Position numbers and translations under genes: made by a program. Source: Patescibacteria group bacterium (GTDB lineage Bacteria > Patescibacteriota > Patescibacteriia > UBA1558 > UBA10009). Taken from it: a stretch of DNA of 47,575 nucleotides. Below, piece by piece: positions 31,425-38,708 of this stretch. The notes under the pieces are model-generated. The model searched no databases. It was not told the DNA's origin and saw only the letters and a program-made list of their open reading frames with translations. The stretch lies in contig JAHITV010000026.1 of the NCBI GenBank assembly GCA_018817315.1, forward strand, positions 1 through 47,575, read 5' to 3'. Every line of letters begins with the position of its first letter. The first letter of the stretch is position 1.

Positions 31425-32081
31425 ATGTTATTTAGTAATATTTTAACTACTACTTTGGATAATTTTGCTAGTCAAGAAGTATTAAGACCTGCTGTTGATA
31501 ATAGCGAGCAGGTAGTTAGCAATGTAACCAGTACAGTCCAGAATTTTTTTGCCGGTATTAATTGGTCTGAACCTTCATGGGATCTTTTTATAATTTTGTT
31601 TTGTTTGCTTGTTTCTTTGATTTACGGACTTTCTATTGGCCGTGACCGCGCTGTTATCATTATTCTTTCCATTTACATGTCTTTGGCGGTGATTGATTAT
31701 GCACCGTTTTTGGAAAACTTAATCCAGGGCACTGCTTTGGAAGATTTGTTTATTTTTAAACTAACTTCTTTTTTAATAGTCTTTATCATTTTATTCTTTT
31801 TTCTGGCTCAATCTGCTTTGCTTAATACTATGTCTTCTAGGAATGCTACACGGAGTTGGTGGCAATCCTTTATCTTTAGCTTTTTACAGGTGGGATTGTT
31901 AGTAAGTGTGGTGTTATCTTTTTTACCAATGTCTGCCACTCAAAATCTTTCAGAGTTTACGCAAAATGTTTTTGTTTCTGAATCAGGCAGGTTTGTCTGG
32001 ATTATTGTACCGATTTTATTAATGATTTTAATTAGAAAACCCAGACGAAGACCAAGAAGGGAAATTGATGATTATTTTTAA
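31425..32081 (+). CDS. Membrane protein of unknown function with a basic tail
   Basis: From ATG 31425 the protein has 218 residues; an upstream TTG at 31407 falls inside a hairpin and is less likely. The first 50 residues are polar and may lie outside. Four or five hydrophobic segments follow (LFIILFCLLVSLIYGLSI, AVIIILSIYMSLAVIDY, LIVFIILFFFLA, SFLQVGLLVSVVLSFL, FVWIIVPILLMILI). The C-terminus is RKPRRRPRREIDDYF, strongly basic and cytoplasmic. I recognise no family. It follows the heat-shock cluster but has its own -10 box. Confidence 0.6.
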   Translation: MLFSNILTTTLDNFASQEVLRPAVDNSEQVVSNVTSTVQNFFAGINWSEPSWDLFIILFCLLVSLIYGLSIGRDRAVIIILSIYMSLAVIDYAPFLENLIQGTALEDLFIFKLTSFLIVFIILFFFLAQSALLNTMSSRNATRSWWQSFIFSFLQVGLLVSVVLSFLPMSATQNLSEFTQNVFVSESGRFVWIIVPILLMILIRKPRRRPRREIDDYF

Positions 32082-32146
32082 TTAATTTAGTGATATAAAA
32101 TTAATAGTTTAGATAACCGACATTAAATTTGTTGGTTGTTTTAGAT

Positions 32147-32269
32147 AAGCACTTTGTCATTGCGAGTCCCGAACAAAGTAAGGGAAGAAGTAATCTAATA
32201 AAACACTCTCGTCAGATTGCTTCGTCGCCCTTCGGCAAACTCAGGGCTTCTCGCAATGACAAAGTGCTT
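32147..32269. repeat. 123-bp palindromic element with 20-bp perfect arms
   Basis: AAGCACTTTGTCATTGCGAG (32147-32166) is the exact complement of the right arm (32250-32269). Inside are AGTAATCT/AGATTGCT-like complementary parts and a CCTTCGGCAAACTCAGGG member of the dispersed repeat family. GTCATTGCGAG-type repeats are known from many bacterial genomes. It lies between convergent genes and its T-rich flank could serve as a terminator for the 31425 gene. Confidence 0.75.
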
Positions 32270-32283
32270 TTTTATAAAAAAAA

Positions 32284-32313
32284 GGGGGCGAACTATTGTT
32301 GTAGTTCACCCCC
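32284..32313 (-). terminator. Terminator of the 34920-32344 operon
   Basis: On the minus strand GGGGGTGAACTA and TAGTTCGCCCCC form a 12-base stem with one mismatch, and eight T residues follow. It lies about 30 bases past the 32344 stop. Confidence 0.85.
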
Positions 32314-32343
32314 ATGATATATTCCTCCTTTTGGGGTGAGGAT

Positions 32344-34164
32344 TTAGGCGTGGATTTGCATCCAAACCTTATACCCTCCTACATTATCCTTGAAGGTTTC
32401 CCAGGGTTTTTTGATAGTATCGTTAACCCCGAAGGCGATTTCATAATCACCGTCAACTAGGATTGGTTCGTAAGGTGGGTGTACTTGAATCTTTCCTGTG
32501 ACGTGATCAATTAAGTACACTACCAACTCCATAAACCTTCCATCACGATCAGGTAAGTCGTCTCTTGGCAACCACTTTTTGTTAGTGGTTTCCTCTTCTG
32601 ACCAAACTTGACCAATTGCTGGCCCAACCCATTTATTGGCCGGGTTGCGTGGTTTTGTAGAACTGTTGACCTGACCATCATAATTGATGTACAAGATATC
32701 TCCACGTAATACCATGATACCGGTAGGATATTTCATTTCTGGACCGGCTGGTATGATACCAGTGAAATTCAATTCGCTGGTATCAGTAGGCCAGAACTGG
32801 AATTCAACCTTTTCCTTTGGTCGGTAAGGTTCCAATACTGCTGGTTGTGAATACTGCCTCGCCGGAGAAGCGCTTACTTGATGAAATTCCGGTGTATATG
32901 AAGCCACTTGTAATTGCGGTTTTGGAGCCGCAGTCATTCGTGTAAGATCAGCGACTTCAGTAGCTTCGACCTCAAAAATGGAGAGGTAGAATGGCTGCTT
33001 ATTATCACCCTTTACTTTTCTGACCTTGAAGACTGAATGTCCATCGATTGAAGTTTTTTTCAGACGGTCCAGTAGTTCGTTCGGATTAAGGGAGATGGTT
33101 GAATCTACGTTACCAGTTGAATCGAGTGCCGTGGCACCTGGTAGAGGGAATAGTTTGTTTTTCAATTCCTCTTGCTGGATTGTTGCCAGTTCATGTTTTG
33201 TTTTAGCAAAAGAAATTTTTAAGTCGATTGACTCCCATATTCGTTCTATGGAATCCTCAAGGATGTACAGATGATCACGAACAAACCAGAAGTTCACGGC
33301 CTGCACTACGATGATAGTGATCAATAGAGGGACAATGGTTTTTCTTATGGCAAGTCTGAAATCCTGCTTATCAATAAGATGATAGATCCACAGGAAAGTA
33401 AGAGTCAGAACAGCGGCAATAACGATCGCCTGATTTAGCCAATGTCCGCTGGTATGAGCTCCAAACTTGACCCACCAGTTTAAGAAAAGAAAAACAATCA
33501 GGAAGATAGAGTACATCGTAAAGATTCTACCCACCGCAGGTTTTATTTTTTCTATTCGGTGAGTTATCTTCCCTAATGTTTCTCCCAGTTCTCCAAAGAT
33601 GGGGATCAGTTTTGTTTGCTCAAGCTCTGTCAAAGGTTGGCTAAAGGCAGCATCAACCTCTTCTCTGCTAAGTCCTGGAAATGCTCCAGAAAGTAGCCGG
33701 GCAGTGGTTGCCACTGGAGCTAAGATAGTCAGGACAATATGCTTGGCGCTTTTCAGAACATCGTGGGCAAAGTTTACATGAGAGTCAACAACCGTATTCT
33801 TGACAATTACCAGGACAGCAACTGCCAGAGCCAACAACTGGCCAATTATCAAGAAGAGAAGAAAAGCCAGTGTGCCTGAAATTAAGGCAAGTATAAAGCA
33901 GACAGTGGTTATTGTTGTTTCACCAAGAAAGATGCAAGCAATGCCCATAATAGCAATCATCACACTTGTCGCACCTAACACAATCGTCAAGATAGCAATT
34001 GTTTTTGCTGTTCTTGCGATTAGTTTTCCATGAGGATTGATTGCCTTGTTAAAACCTTTCACTCCTACTGTGGCTAATTTATAGCAATAGGAGAGAAAGT
34101 AATCGGCTAACCATTCTATAAACATGATCAACCCTGCGAAGAATGCGTCAACGAAGTCTTTCAT
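32344..34164 (-). CDS. Polytopic membrane protein with a LecA-like C-terminal domain
   Basis: This 606-residue protein starts with about seven hydrophobic helices (roughly 8-26, 52-78, 82-102, 104-124, 213-232, 244-263, 274-293), with an amphipathic stretch and a soluble loop around 140-210. A soluble region follows: a coiled or helical part (about 300-345), a low-complexity Pro/Gln/Ser linker (about 405-445), and a beta domain (about 455-606). That domain resembles the PA-IL/LecA galactose-binding fold: TGIMVLRGDILYINYDG, then NKWVGPAIG, and a last strand pair with AFGVND and DNVGGYKVWMQI. It has an SD (AAAGGAGAG) and is probably co-transcribed with the 34177 gene. Role unknown; sugar binding is inferred from remembered motifs. 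Confidence 0.65.
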   Translation of the reverse strand: MKDFVDAFFAGLIMFIEWLADYFLSYCYKLATVGVKGFNKAINPHGKLIARTAKTIAILTIVLGATSVMIAIMGIACIFLGETTITTVCFILALISGTLAFLLFLIIGQLLALAVAVLVIVKNTVVDSHVNFAHDVLKSAKHIVLTILAPVATTARLLSGAFPGLSREEVDAAFSQPLTELEQTKLIPIFGELGETLGKITHRIEKIKPAVGRIFTMYSIFLIVFLFLNWWVKFGAHTSGHWLNQAIVIAAVLTLTFLWIYHLIDKQDFRLAIRKTIVPLLITIIVVQAVNFWFVRDHLYILEDSIERIWESIDLKISFAKTKHELATIQQEELKNKLFPLPGATALDSTGNVDSTISLNPNELLDRLKKTSIDGHSVFKVRKVKGDNKQPFYLSIFEVEATEVADLTRMTAAPKPQLQVASYTPEFHQVSASPARQYSQPAVLEPYRPKEKVEFQFWPTDTSELNFTGIIPAGPEMKYPTGIMVLRGDILYINYDGQVNSSTKPRNPANKWVGPAIGQVWSEEETTNKKWLPRDDLPDRDGRFMELVVYLIDHVTGKIQVHPPYEPILVDGDYEIAFGVNDTIKKPWETFKDNVGGYKVWMQIHA

Positions 34165-34176
34165 TTTTTCTCTCCT

Positions 34177-34920
34177 TTAACTGAAGGTTCTGCTACGTGG
34201 AGAAGCGGCTGTTTTGTTACTAGTTCGGGTTTCTTGTAGTGCAGCAAAAAAAGCTGCTCGTGATTTTTGCAATGTTTCTTGGGAACGAGCTAACATTGTT
34301 GTTAGCCGTCCATGTGTTTCTTGGACTAGTTGTTGTAGCCATTCAGAAAGACTGTTCAGGTTAGTCAATTCTTTGAGTCTTCCGACAAGTTTGGTAGTTA
34401 AGGCATTTGAACAGAAGCCGATTTGTCTGAGACGTTCAAGCACTGCTTTAGCGCCACGAGTTGCTAAAGCAGGGTTTCCTATGACGTCGGCAACTAATTC
34501 AATGATAACAGTATAGTTTTCTTTCGAGGAAAAATCAGGTAGGAATGTTTTTGCTTGAATTTTTTCCATTGTTATTCCTCTGACTTCTTTTTTACCCTCG
34601 GAAAATACTGCTATCAATGCTTCTGCTGTAACAGCGGACAAAACAGTATTCCTTAATTCTTGATGATCAGCAGGTTGCATAATGGTAAGTAACTCATCAA
34701 GCATTGGAACAAGCTCTGGGTGCCGCTCTTTGAATAACTTGAGAAAGTGTTTCATAGCAACTTGGTCATGATATTCTCTCTCTATTGTTGGTGCACCTTC
34801 TCCTTTACTACCAGATGGGGTAGTTTCTAATCCAAGAAGATTGAACAAGAACTTGCTTACAAATTCTCCGGTTATATGTCCTCGGAGTTGACTGAAGGCT
34901 TCGTTGCCTAGTGCTGGCAT
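34177..34920 (-). CDS. Helical protein of unknown function, partner of the 32344 gene
   Basis: The start is set at ATG 34920, six bases after GGAGG; an in-frame ATG at 34941 lies upstream of that SD. The 247-residue product has no signal peptide or membrane helix and appears almost wholly helical, with Leu-rich amphipathic stretches (for example AMKHFLKLFKERHPELVPML and RLKELTNLNSLSEWLQQLV). The tail is Ser/Arg/Thr-rich (SNKTAASPRSRTFS). The gene ends 12 bases before the membrane protein start, so they form one operon under a TTGACA promoter. No family is recognised. A cytoplasmic partner of the membrane protein is a reasonable guess. Confidence 0.6.
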   Translation of the reverse strand: MPALGNEAFSQLRGHITGEFVSKFLFNLLGLETTPSGSKGEGAPTIEREYHDQVAMKHFLKLFKERHPELVPMLDELLTIMQPADHQELRNTVLSAVTAEALIAVFSEGKKEVRGITMEKIQAKTFLPDFSSKENYTVIIELVADVIGNPALATRGAKAVLERLRQIGFCSNALTTKLVGRLKELTNLNSLSEWLQQLVQETHGRLTTMLARSQETLQKSRAAFFAALQETRTSNKTAASPRSRTFS

Positions 34921-34980
34921 AGTAACCCTCCTTCCTTTCACTTTTTTTATTTATTATTTCAACGTTCAGATTAACAATCT

Positions 34981-35009
34981 AAAGTATCATATATTTGTAG
35001 TTTTGTCAA
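34981..35009 (-). promoter_or_regulatory. Promoter of the 34920-32344 operon
   Basis: On the minus strand TTGACA is followed after 17 bases by TACTTT, with a TGA triplet directly before it (extended -10). The leader is about 55 bases and contains a small AGATT/AATCT hairpin and a strong SD. Confidence 0.55.
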
Positions 35010-35070
35010 CCCTACTTTTTGTTGAAAAGTAAGGATAAAAAAACAGCTTAAATTAGCCAAAAATTAAAGG

Positions 35071-36045
35071 TTATATTTTTGAAAGTATTTTCTTAATATC
35101 TTGAATAGTTTTAACTTTTACCAGTTCTTTTCTTAAATCAGTAGCATAAGGCAAGCACTTAACATACCATAACAAATGTTTTCTTAGTTCTATAAGTCCG
35201 TGTTGCTTTTGATGTTTTAAGGCAAGTTCTGCTTGTTTAAGAATTATCTTTTTTTTCTGGGGCCAGCTGGGTTCTGTAAACTTTTTTGTTTGCAAATAAT
35301 CTTTGATTTGTTGAAAAAGCCAGGGTCTGCCATAAGTTCCTCTGGCTAAACCAAGGCCATCGGCTTTAGCTTCCTTTAAAGCTTTAAAAGCTTTTTCAGG
35401 CGTGGTAATGCCGCCGTTAGCAAGGATTATTCCTTTAAAATATTTTCTGGCATCTTTGATGATTTTATAATTTATTTCTCCCAAGAATCCTTGTTCATAG
35501 GAACGGCCGTGGATCATCACCGCGCTGATTGGAAGATCTGAAATTTTTTTCAAAAAATCCAAAGCAGTTATTTTTTTTCCTTGGATGTTTATGGAACTTC
35601 TAAGTTTAACAGAAACTGGCAGTTCAGTATTATCTAAGGCAGCTTTAACAATTTTATGGCATAAGTTCAGATCTCTCATTAAGTTTATGCCTCCGCCATG
35701 GCTTATTACTCTTTTGGCAGGACAGCCAAAATTTATATCTATGCCAGAGGCGCCTAATTTTTCCGCGACTTTAACTGCTTGAGGAAATTTGGCAGGATCT
35801 TTGCCAAAAAGCTGGATTACTACTGGTTTTTCCTCTGCACTTATTTTTAGTAAAGTTAAGGTTTTTTTGCCTTGATAATAAAGTCCGTCAGCACTGATCA
35901 TTTCTGAATAAACCACATCAGCGCCCTGTTTTTTGCAGATAATTCTAAAAGCTATATTATTAATGCCAGCCATAGGAGCTAGGGCAATAATGGGTTTAGG
36001 CAAGTTGTTCCAAAAGTCTTTCATAAAGTATTTTAAAAGTATCAT
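35071..36045 (-). CDS. dus: tRNA-dihydrouridine synthase
   Basis: This 324-residue FMN-dependent enzyme reduces uridine in tRNA D-loops. Family motifs: APMAGINNIAFR, YSEMISADGL, VIQLFGKDP, then INFGCPAKRV with catalytic Cys108, then VSVKLRS, VMIHGRSYEQGF and GLGLARGTYGRPW near the FMN phosphate. The C-terminal helical domain is present. A second ATG seven codons in (36024) is an equally plausible start; neither has an SD. It looks DusB-like, but the paralogue is not certain. Confidence 0.92.
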   Translation of the reverse strand: MILLKYFMKDFWNNLPKPIIALAPMAGINNIAFRIICKKQGADVVYSEMISADGLYYQGKKTLTLLKISAEEKPVVIQLFGKDPAKFPQAVKVAEKLGASGIDINFGCPAKRVISHGGGINLMRDLNLCHKIVKAALDNTELPVSVKLRSSINIQGKKITALDFLKKISDLPISAVMIHGRSYEQGFLGEINYKIIKDARKYFKGIILANGGITTPEKAFKALKEAKADGLGLARGTYGRPWLFQQIKDYLQTKKFTEPSWPQKKKIILKQAELALKHQKQHGLIELRKHLLWYVKCLPYATDLRKELVKVKTIQDIKKILSKI

Positions 36046-36091
36046 AAAAAGACAATTTTAACAATAATCTCTGGCGTCTAAAAGTAAAAGT

Positions 36092-36100
36092 TGCTATAAT
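36092..36100 (+). promoter_or_regulatory. Extended -10 promoter of the 36118 gene
   Basis: TGCTATAAT combines TATAAT with an upstream TGn, which can replace a -35 box. The predicted leader is only about ten bases and has no SD. Confidence 0.55.
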
Positions 36101-36117
36101 TTAAACAAAATTTCATC

Positions 36118-37092
36118 ATGGAAAATTTTAGTGATCAAGAAAAGAAAATCACAAACAATAACAGATGGTTGAAGTGGACTTTTTTAGAAGCAGGAACAAG
36201 AGCAGTTAATAAGGCGCTGCAAAAAGTCATTGGCGTGACCAGCAGTTCAATTGGCCATACTTTTTACGCGATTTTTTTGGTAGGATTAGTACAAACAGTT
36301 GTAGGGTCAGCAGTTATTATATTTAAGAAAAAGAAAGTTCTGGTTGAATCTACACATCTTATAGGCGCTTTGCTTTTTGGCATACTGGCATTTTTTTGCA
36401 CTACTGTTTCTTTTATAGTTTTTTTGTATGGCGGTGAAGTGGGAGTAAACACTTTTATTATTACCCTTTCCATAGTTCCTGGCGCTTTTATTGATTGGAT
36501 TTTTTTTAAACACCGGCTTTTTACGCGCCAGTGGTTAGGGGTGATGATTGCTATTTGGTCAGGCTATTTTGTTCTTAATTGTCCTTCCCTTAAAGAAGTA
36601 ATGCATTTGCCTTTATGGGTTTTTTTATCATTGGCAACAATGATGGCAGTGGCTATTAATCAAGGAATCACCCAAAAAATCAAAAGGATAGATCCGATGG
36701 TAAAGAATTTTTGGGGAGGACTAATGACAGCTATCCTTGGTATAGGAGGATTACTATGGTTTAACTTACATTATTCTCTTAATTTTTCTGATTTTATCAG
36801 GGGGTTTCCTTCCAAGCTTATTTGGATTTCCATAATTTTTGGGATAATAGTGATTTTGATGTGGATTTTTAATTTGCTAGCTTATAAAGGTGGTGCTTAT
36901 ATAGCTTTAAAAAAACTGGTGATGAACGGCAGTTATTTAACTATGGCGATGATTATTGGCATTTTACTTTTTGGTGAAGCATTCACTATTTATAAATTAT
37001 TGGGTTTTCTGTTTTACTGTTTTGCCTTTATTTTGATGGATAGTAAGACTTGGAATTTTATCACAGGAAAATTTCAAGTAGTTTCAAAGTAA
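36118..37092 (+). CDS. EamA/DMT-like membrane transporter
   Basis: The 324-residue protein has a polar N-terminus of about 45 residues and about ten hydrophobic helices in two halves. Family-like parts are the glycine-rich VGVNTFIITLSIVPGAFIDWIFF and the late LLFGEAFTIYKLLGFLFYCFAFILMD, which matches the usual 'GE..t..q..G..li..G' ending of EamA proteins. It is not a close copy of the 16492 transporter. Substrate unknown. It is transcribed alone, with a clear terminator. Confidence 0.65.
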   Translation: MENFSDQEKKITNNNRWLKWTFLEAGTRAVNKALQKVIGVTSSSIGHTFYAIFLVGLVQTVVGSAVIIFKKKKVLVESTHLIGALLFGILAFFCTTVSFIVFLYGGEVGVNTFIITLSIVPGAFIDWIFFKHRLFTRQWLGVMIAIWSGYFVLNCPSLKEVMHLPLWVFLSLATMMAVAINQGITQKIKRIDPMVKNFWGGLMTAILGIGGLLWFNLHYSLNFSDFIRGFPSKLIWISIIFGIIVILMWIFNLLAYKGGAYIALKKLVMNGSYLTMAMIIGILLFGEAFTIYKLLGFLFYCFAFILMDSKTWNFITGKFQVVSK

Positions 37093-37097
37093 TTAAA

Positions 37098-37127
37098 CAG
37101 GGTATTTATTAGGCACCCTGATTTTTT
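37098..37127 (+). terminator. Terminator of the 36118 gene
   Basis: CAGGGT (37098-37103) pairs with ACCCTG (37115-37120), then a T run (37122-37127). Confidence 0.8.
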
Positions 37128-37148
37128 ATTTAAATAAAGTTTTTTTTG

Positions 37149-38081
37149 TTATAACCAACCCCTTTTTTTGAAAAACCAAATCAACAGTAAAGCCAACACT
37201 CCCATCATGCCTAAAATAATCCAAAAACCATAAGGAAGGTAAATAAAAGGCATCAGAGGAGTGTTCATACCAAAGATAGAGGCAATTAAACTGATAGGTA
37301 AAAGAATTACGGAAATGGTGGTTAAAATTTTCATGATGTCATTCAAGCGGAAAGAAATCAGTGATTCATTAGTTTCATGTAAAGCTTCAATGTTTTCTTT
37401 TACGCTTTCCATAATATCCCACAGATCTTTGGTTTGTTCCAAAATATTGGCAAAATAAATAGTCACAGCATTAGGAATAAAAAACTTGTCTCTCTTGGCA
37501 ATGAATTTGCGGATAACATTCCTGTGGCTTTGCATGGTTTTTCTGAAACTGACAATATTCTGTTTGACGATTAAAATTTCTTTAACCATTTTTCTTTCAT
37601 AACCGGAAAAAATTACCTTTTCAATATTTTGGATATCTTCGCTGATGTGATCCAGCATCGGGTAACAATAAAGCTGAAGTTTATTAAGAATATGGTAAAG
37701 TAGCTGGGATGGTCCTTCGCTTAAGTATTTTTCTCTAAAAGTATCGTTAAACTGACATTGTTCAAAGAAATTATTAAGAGGTATCAGTTTTCCGTCAGTA
37801 ACAGTAACCAAATAATTTGGTCCAATAAAAATGCCAACTTCCGAGGATTCAATTTGTCTTTCTTCCTTGAGATAGTAAGGGAAAGTAAGGATGATAAAAA
37901 GATAATCTGGATATTCGTCCAGTTTAGGTCGTTGAGCAGGCGAAAGGCAATCTTCTATATCTAAGGGATGAAAATTAAAGTTATTTCTTAAATATTCCAA
38001 ATCTTTAGCAGTGGGTGAAGTAAAATTTAGCCAACATACTTGCGTTGTTTTTATTTCTTGGAAATTTTTACTTTTTTTCAT
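37149..38081 (-). CDS. corA: CorA-type magnesium/divalent cation channel
   Basis: The 310-residue protein has the CorA plan: a soluble N-terminal domain (about 1-190; ITQVCWLNFTSPT-like start, HPLDIEDCLSPAQRPKLDEYPDYLF), a long stalk helix (about 190-250), and two C-terminal helices. The selectivity motif GMN is present in IFGMNTPLMPF after the first helix, and a basic tail (FKKRGWL) ends the protein. It forms a pentameric Mg2+ channel gated by cytoplasmic Mg2+. Its -10 box lies only eight bases before the ATG, so the mRNA may be leaderless. Confidence 0.93.
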   Translation of the reverse strand: MKKSKNFQEIKTTQVCWLNFTSPTAKDLEYLRNNFNFHPLDIEDCLSPAQRPKLDEYPDYLFIILTFPYYLKEERQIESSEVGIFIGPNYLVTVTDGKLIPLNNFFEQCQFNDTFREKYLSEGPSQLLYHILNKLQLYCYPMLDHISEDIQNIEKVIFSGYERKMVKEILIVKQNIVSFRKTMQSHRNVIRKFIAKRDKFFIPNAVTIYFANILEQTKDLWDIMESVKENIEALHETNESLISFRLNDIMKILTTISVILLPISLIASIFGMNTPLMPFIYLPYGFWIILGMMGVLALLLIWFFKKRGWL

Positions 38082-38089
38082 ATGGATTT

Positions 38090-38095
38090 ATTATA
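38090..38095 (-). promoter_or_regulatory. -10 box of corA
   Basis: TATAAT on the minus strand ends eight bases before ATG 38081. The expected transcription start is at or next to the start codon. Confidence 0.5.
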
Positions 38096-38168
38096 CACTT
38101 TTTTTAAATAAAAATCTATTATAGTAGTGGAAGAAAACTTATCCCTTTAAAGAAAAAGCTTTTTTTAG

Positions 38169-38174
38169 TATAAT
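38169..38174 (+). promoter_or_regulatory. -10 box of the 38181 gene
   Basis: TATAAT in the context AGTATAATTAAA ends six bases before ATG 38181, again predicting a leaderless mRNA. Confidence 0.5.
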
Positions 38175-38180
38175 TAAATT

Positions 38181-38708
38181 ATGATATTGGATTTAAAAAG
38201 ACAAAAAAAAGAAGATTTACTTTCGGAACTGGAAGTTGGGGCTAGCAAGAATCTACCTGAAACTCCAGAAAGACCCGTACCAGTGGAAATAAAACCCGAG
38301 CAACAACTTGAAGAAGAAAAGGGGATTAGCCCAGAAAAAGAATTTCTACAAAAACCTCCTGTGGTTAGCAAACCGCCAGAAGGTTCTGCTGCTGTTCAAG
38401 CCAAAACAACAGTAGCCCAAGATTCTGTATATACCAAGGTGGAAAAGATTTTGGAAGAGAATTTGGATGAACTTTATCTAAATATGCCTCAAGCTACTAA
38501 AGAGGAATTCAGGAAAAAAGGCGAGGAAACAGCTACAAAAGTAAGTCAACTTTTAAAAACTACCAAAGTTAAGGTTAAGGAGATTTTTAGATTGATCGTT
38601 AGTTGGCTGAAAATAATCCCTGGTATTAACAGATTTTTTTTAGAACAGGAAGCTAAAATTAAAACAGGGAAAATAATGTCAATAAAAAATAAAGATAATG
38701 TGGGCTAA
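38181..38708 (+). CDS. Acidic/Pro-rich protein, partner of the TraG-like ATPase
   Basis: The 175-residue protein is disordered and rich in Glu, Pro and Lys over residues about 15-75. It then becomes helical (YTKVEKILEENLDELYLNMPQ to VSWLKIIPGINRF). There is no signal peptide; the amphipathic end (about 130-160) may touch the membrane. The stop overlaps the ATPase start by 11 bases, so the proteins are probably made together and may interact. I recognise no family. Confidence 0.6.
   Translation: MILDLKRQKKEDLLSELEVGASKNLPETPERPVPVEIKPEQQLEEEKGISPEKEFLQKPPVVSKPPEGSAAVQAKTTVAQDSVYTKVEKILEENLDELYLNMPQATKEEFRKKGEETATKVSQLLKTTKVKVKEIFRLIVSWLKIIPGINRFFLEQEAKIKTGKIMSIKNKDNVG

Noticed and set aside
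32129-32317. 62-codon plus-strand frame between convergent genes
   Set aside because: It is a translation of the palindromic 32147-32269 element and the following terminator, not a gene.
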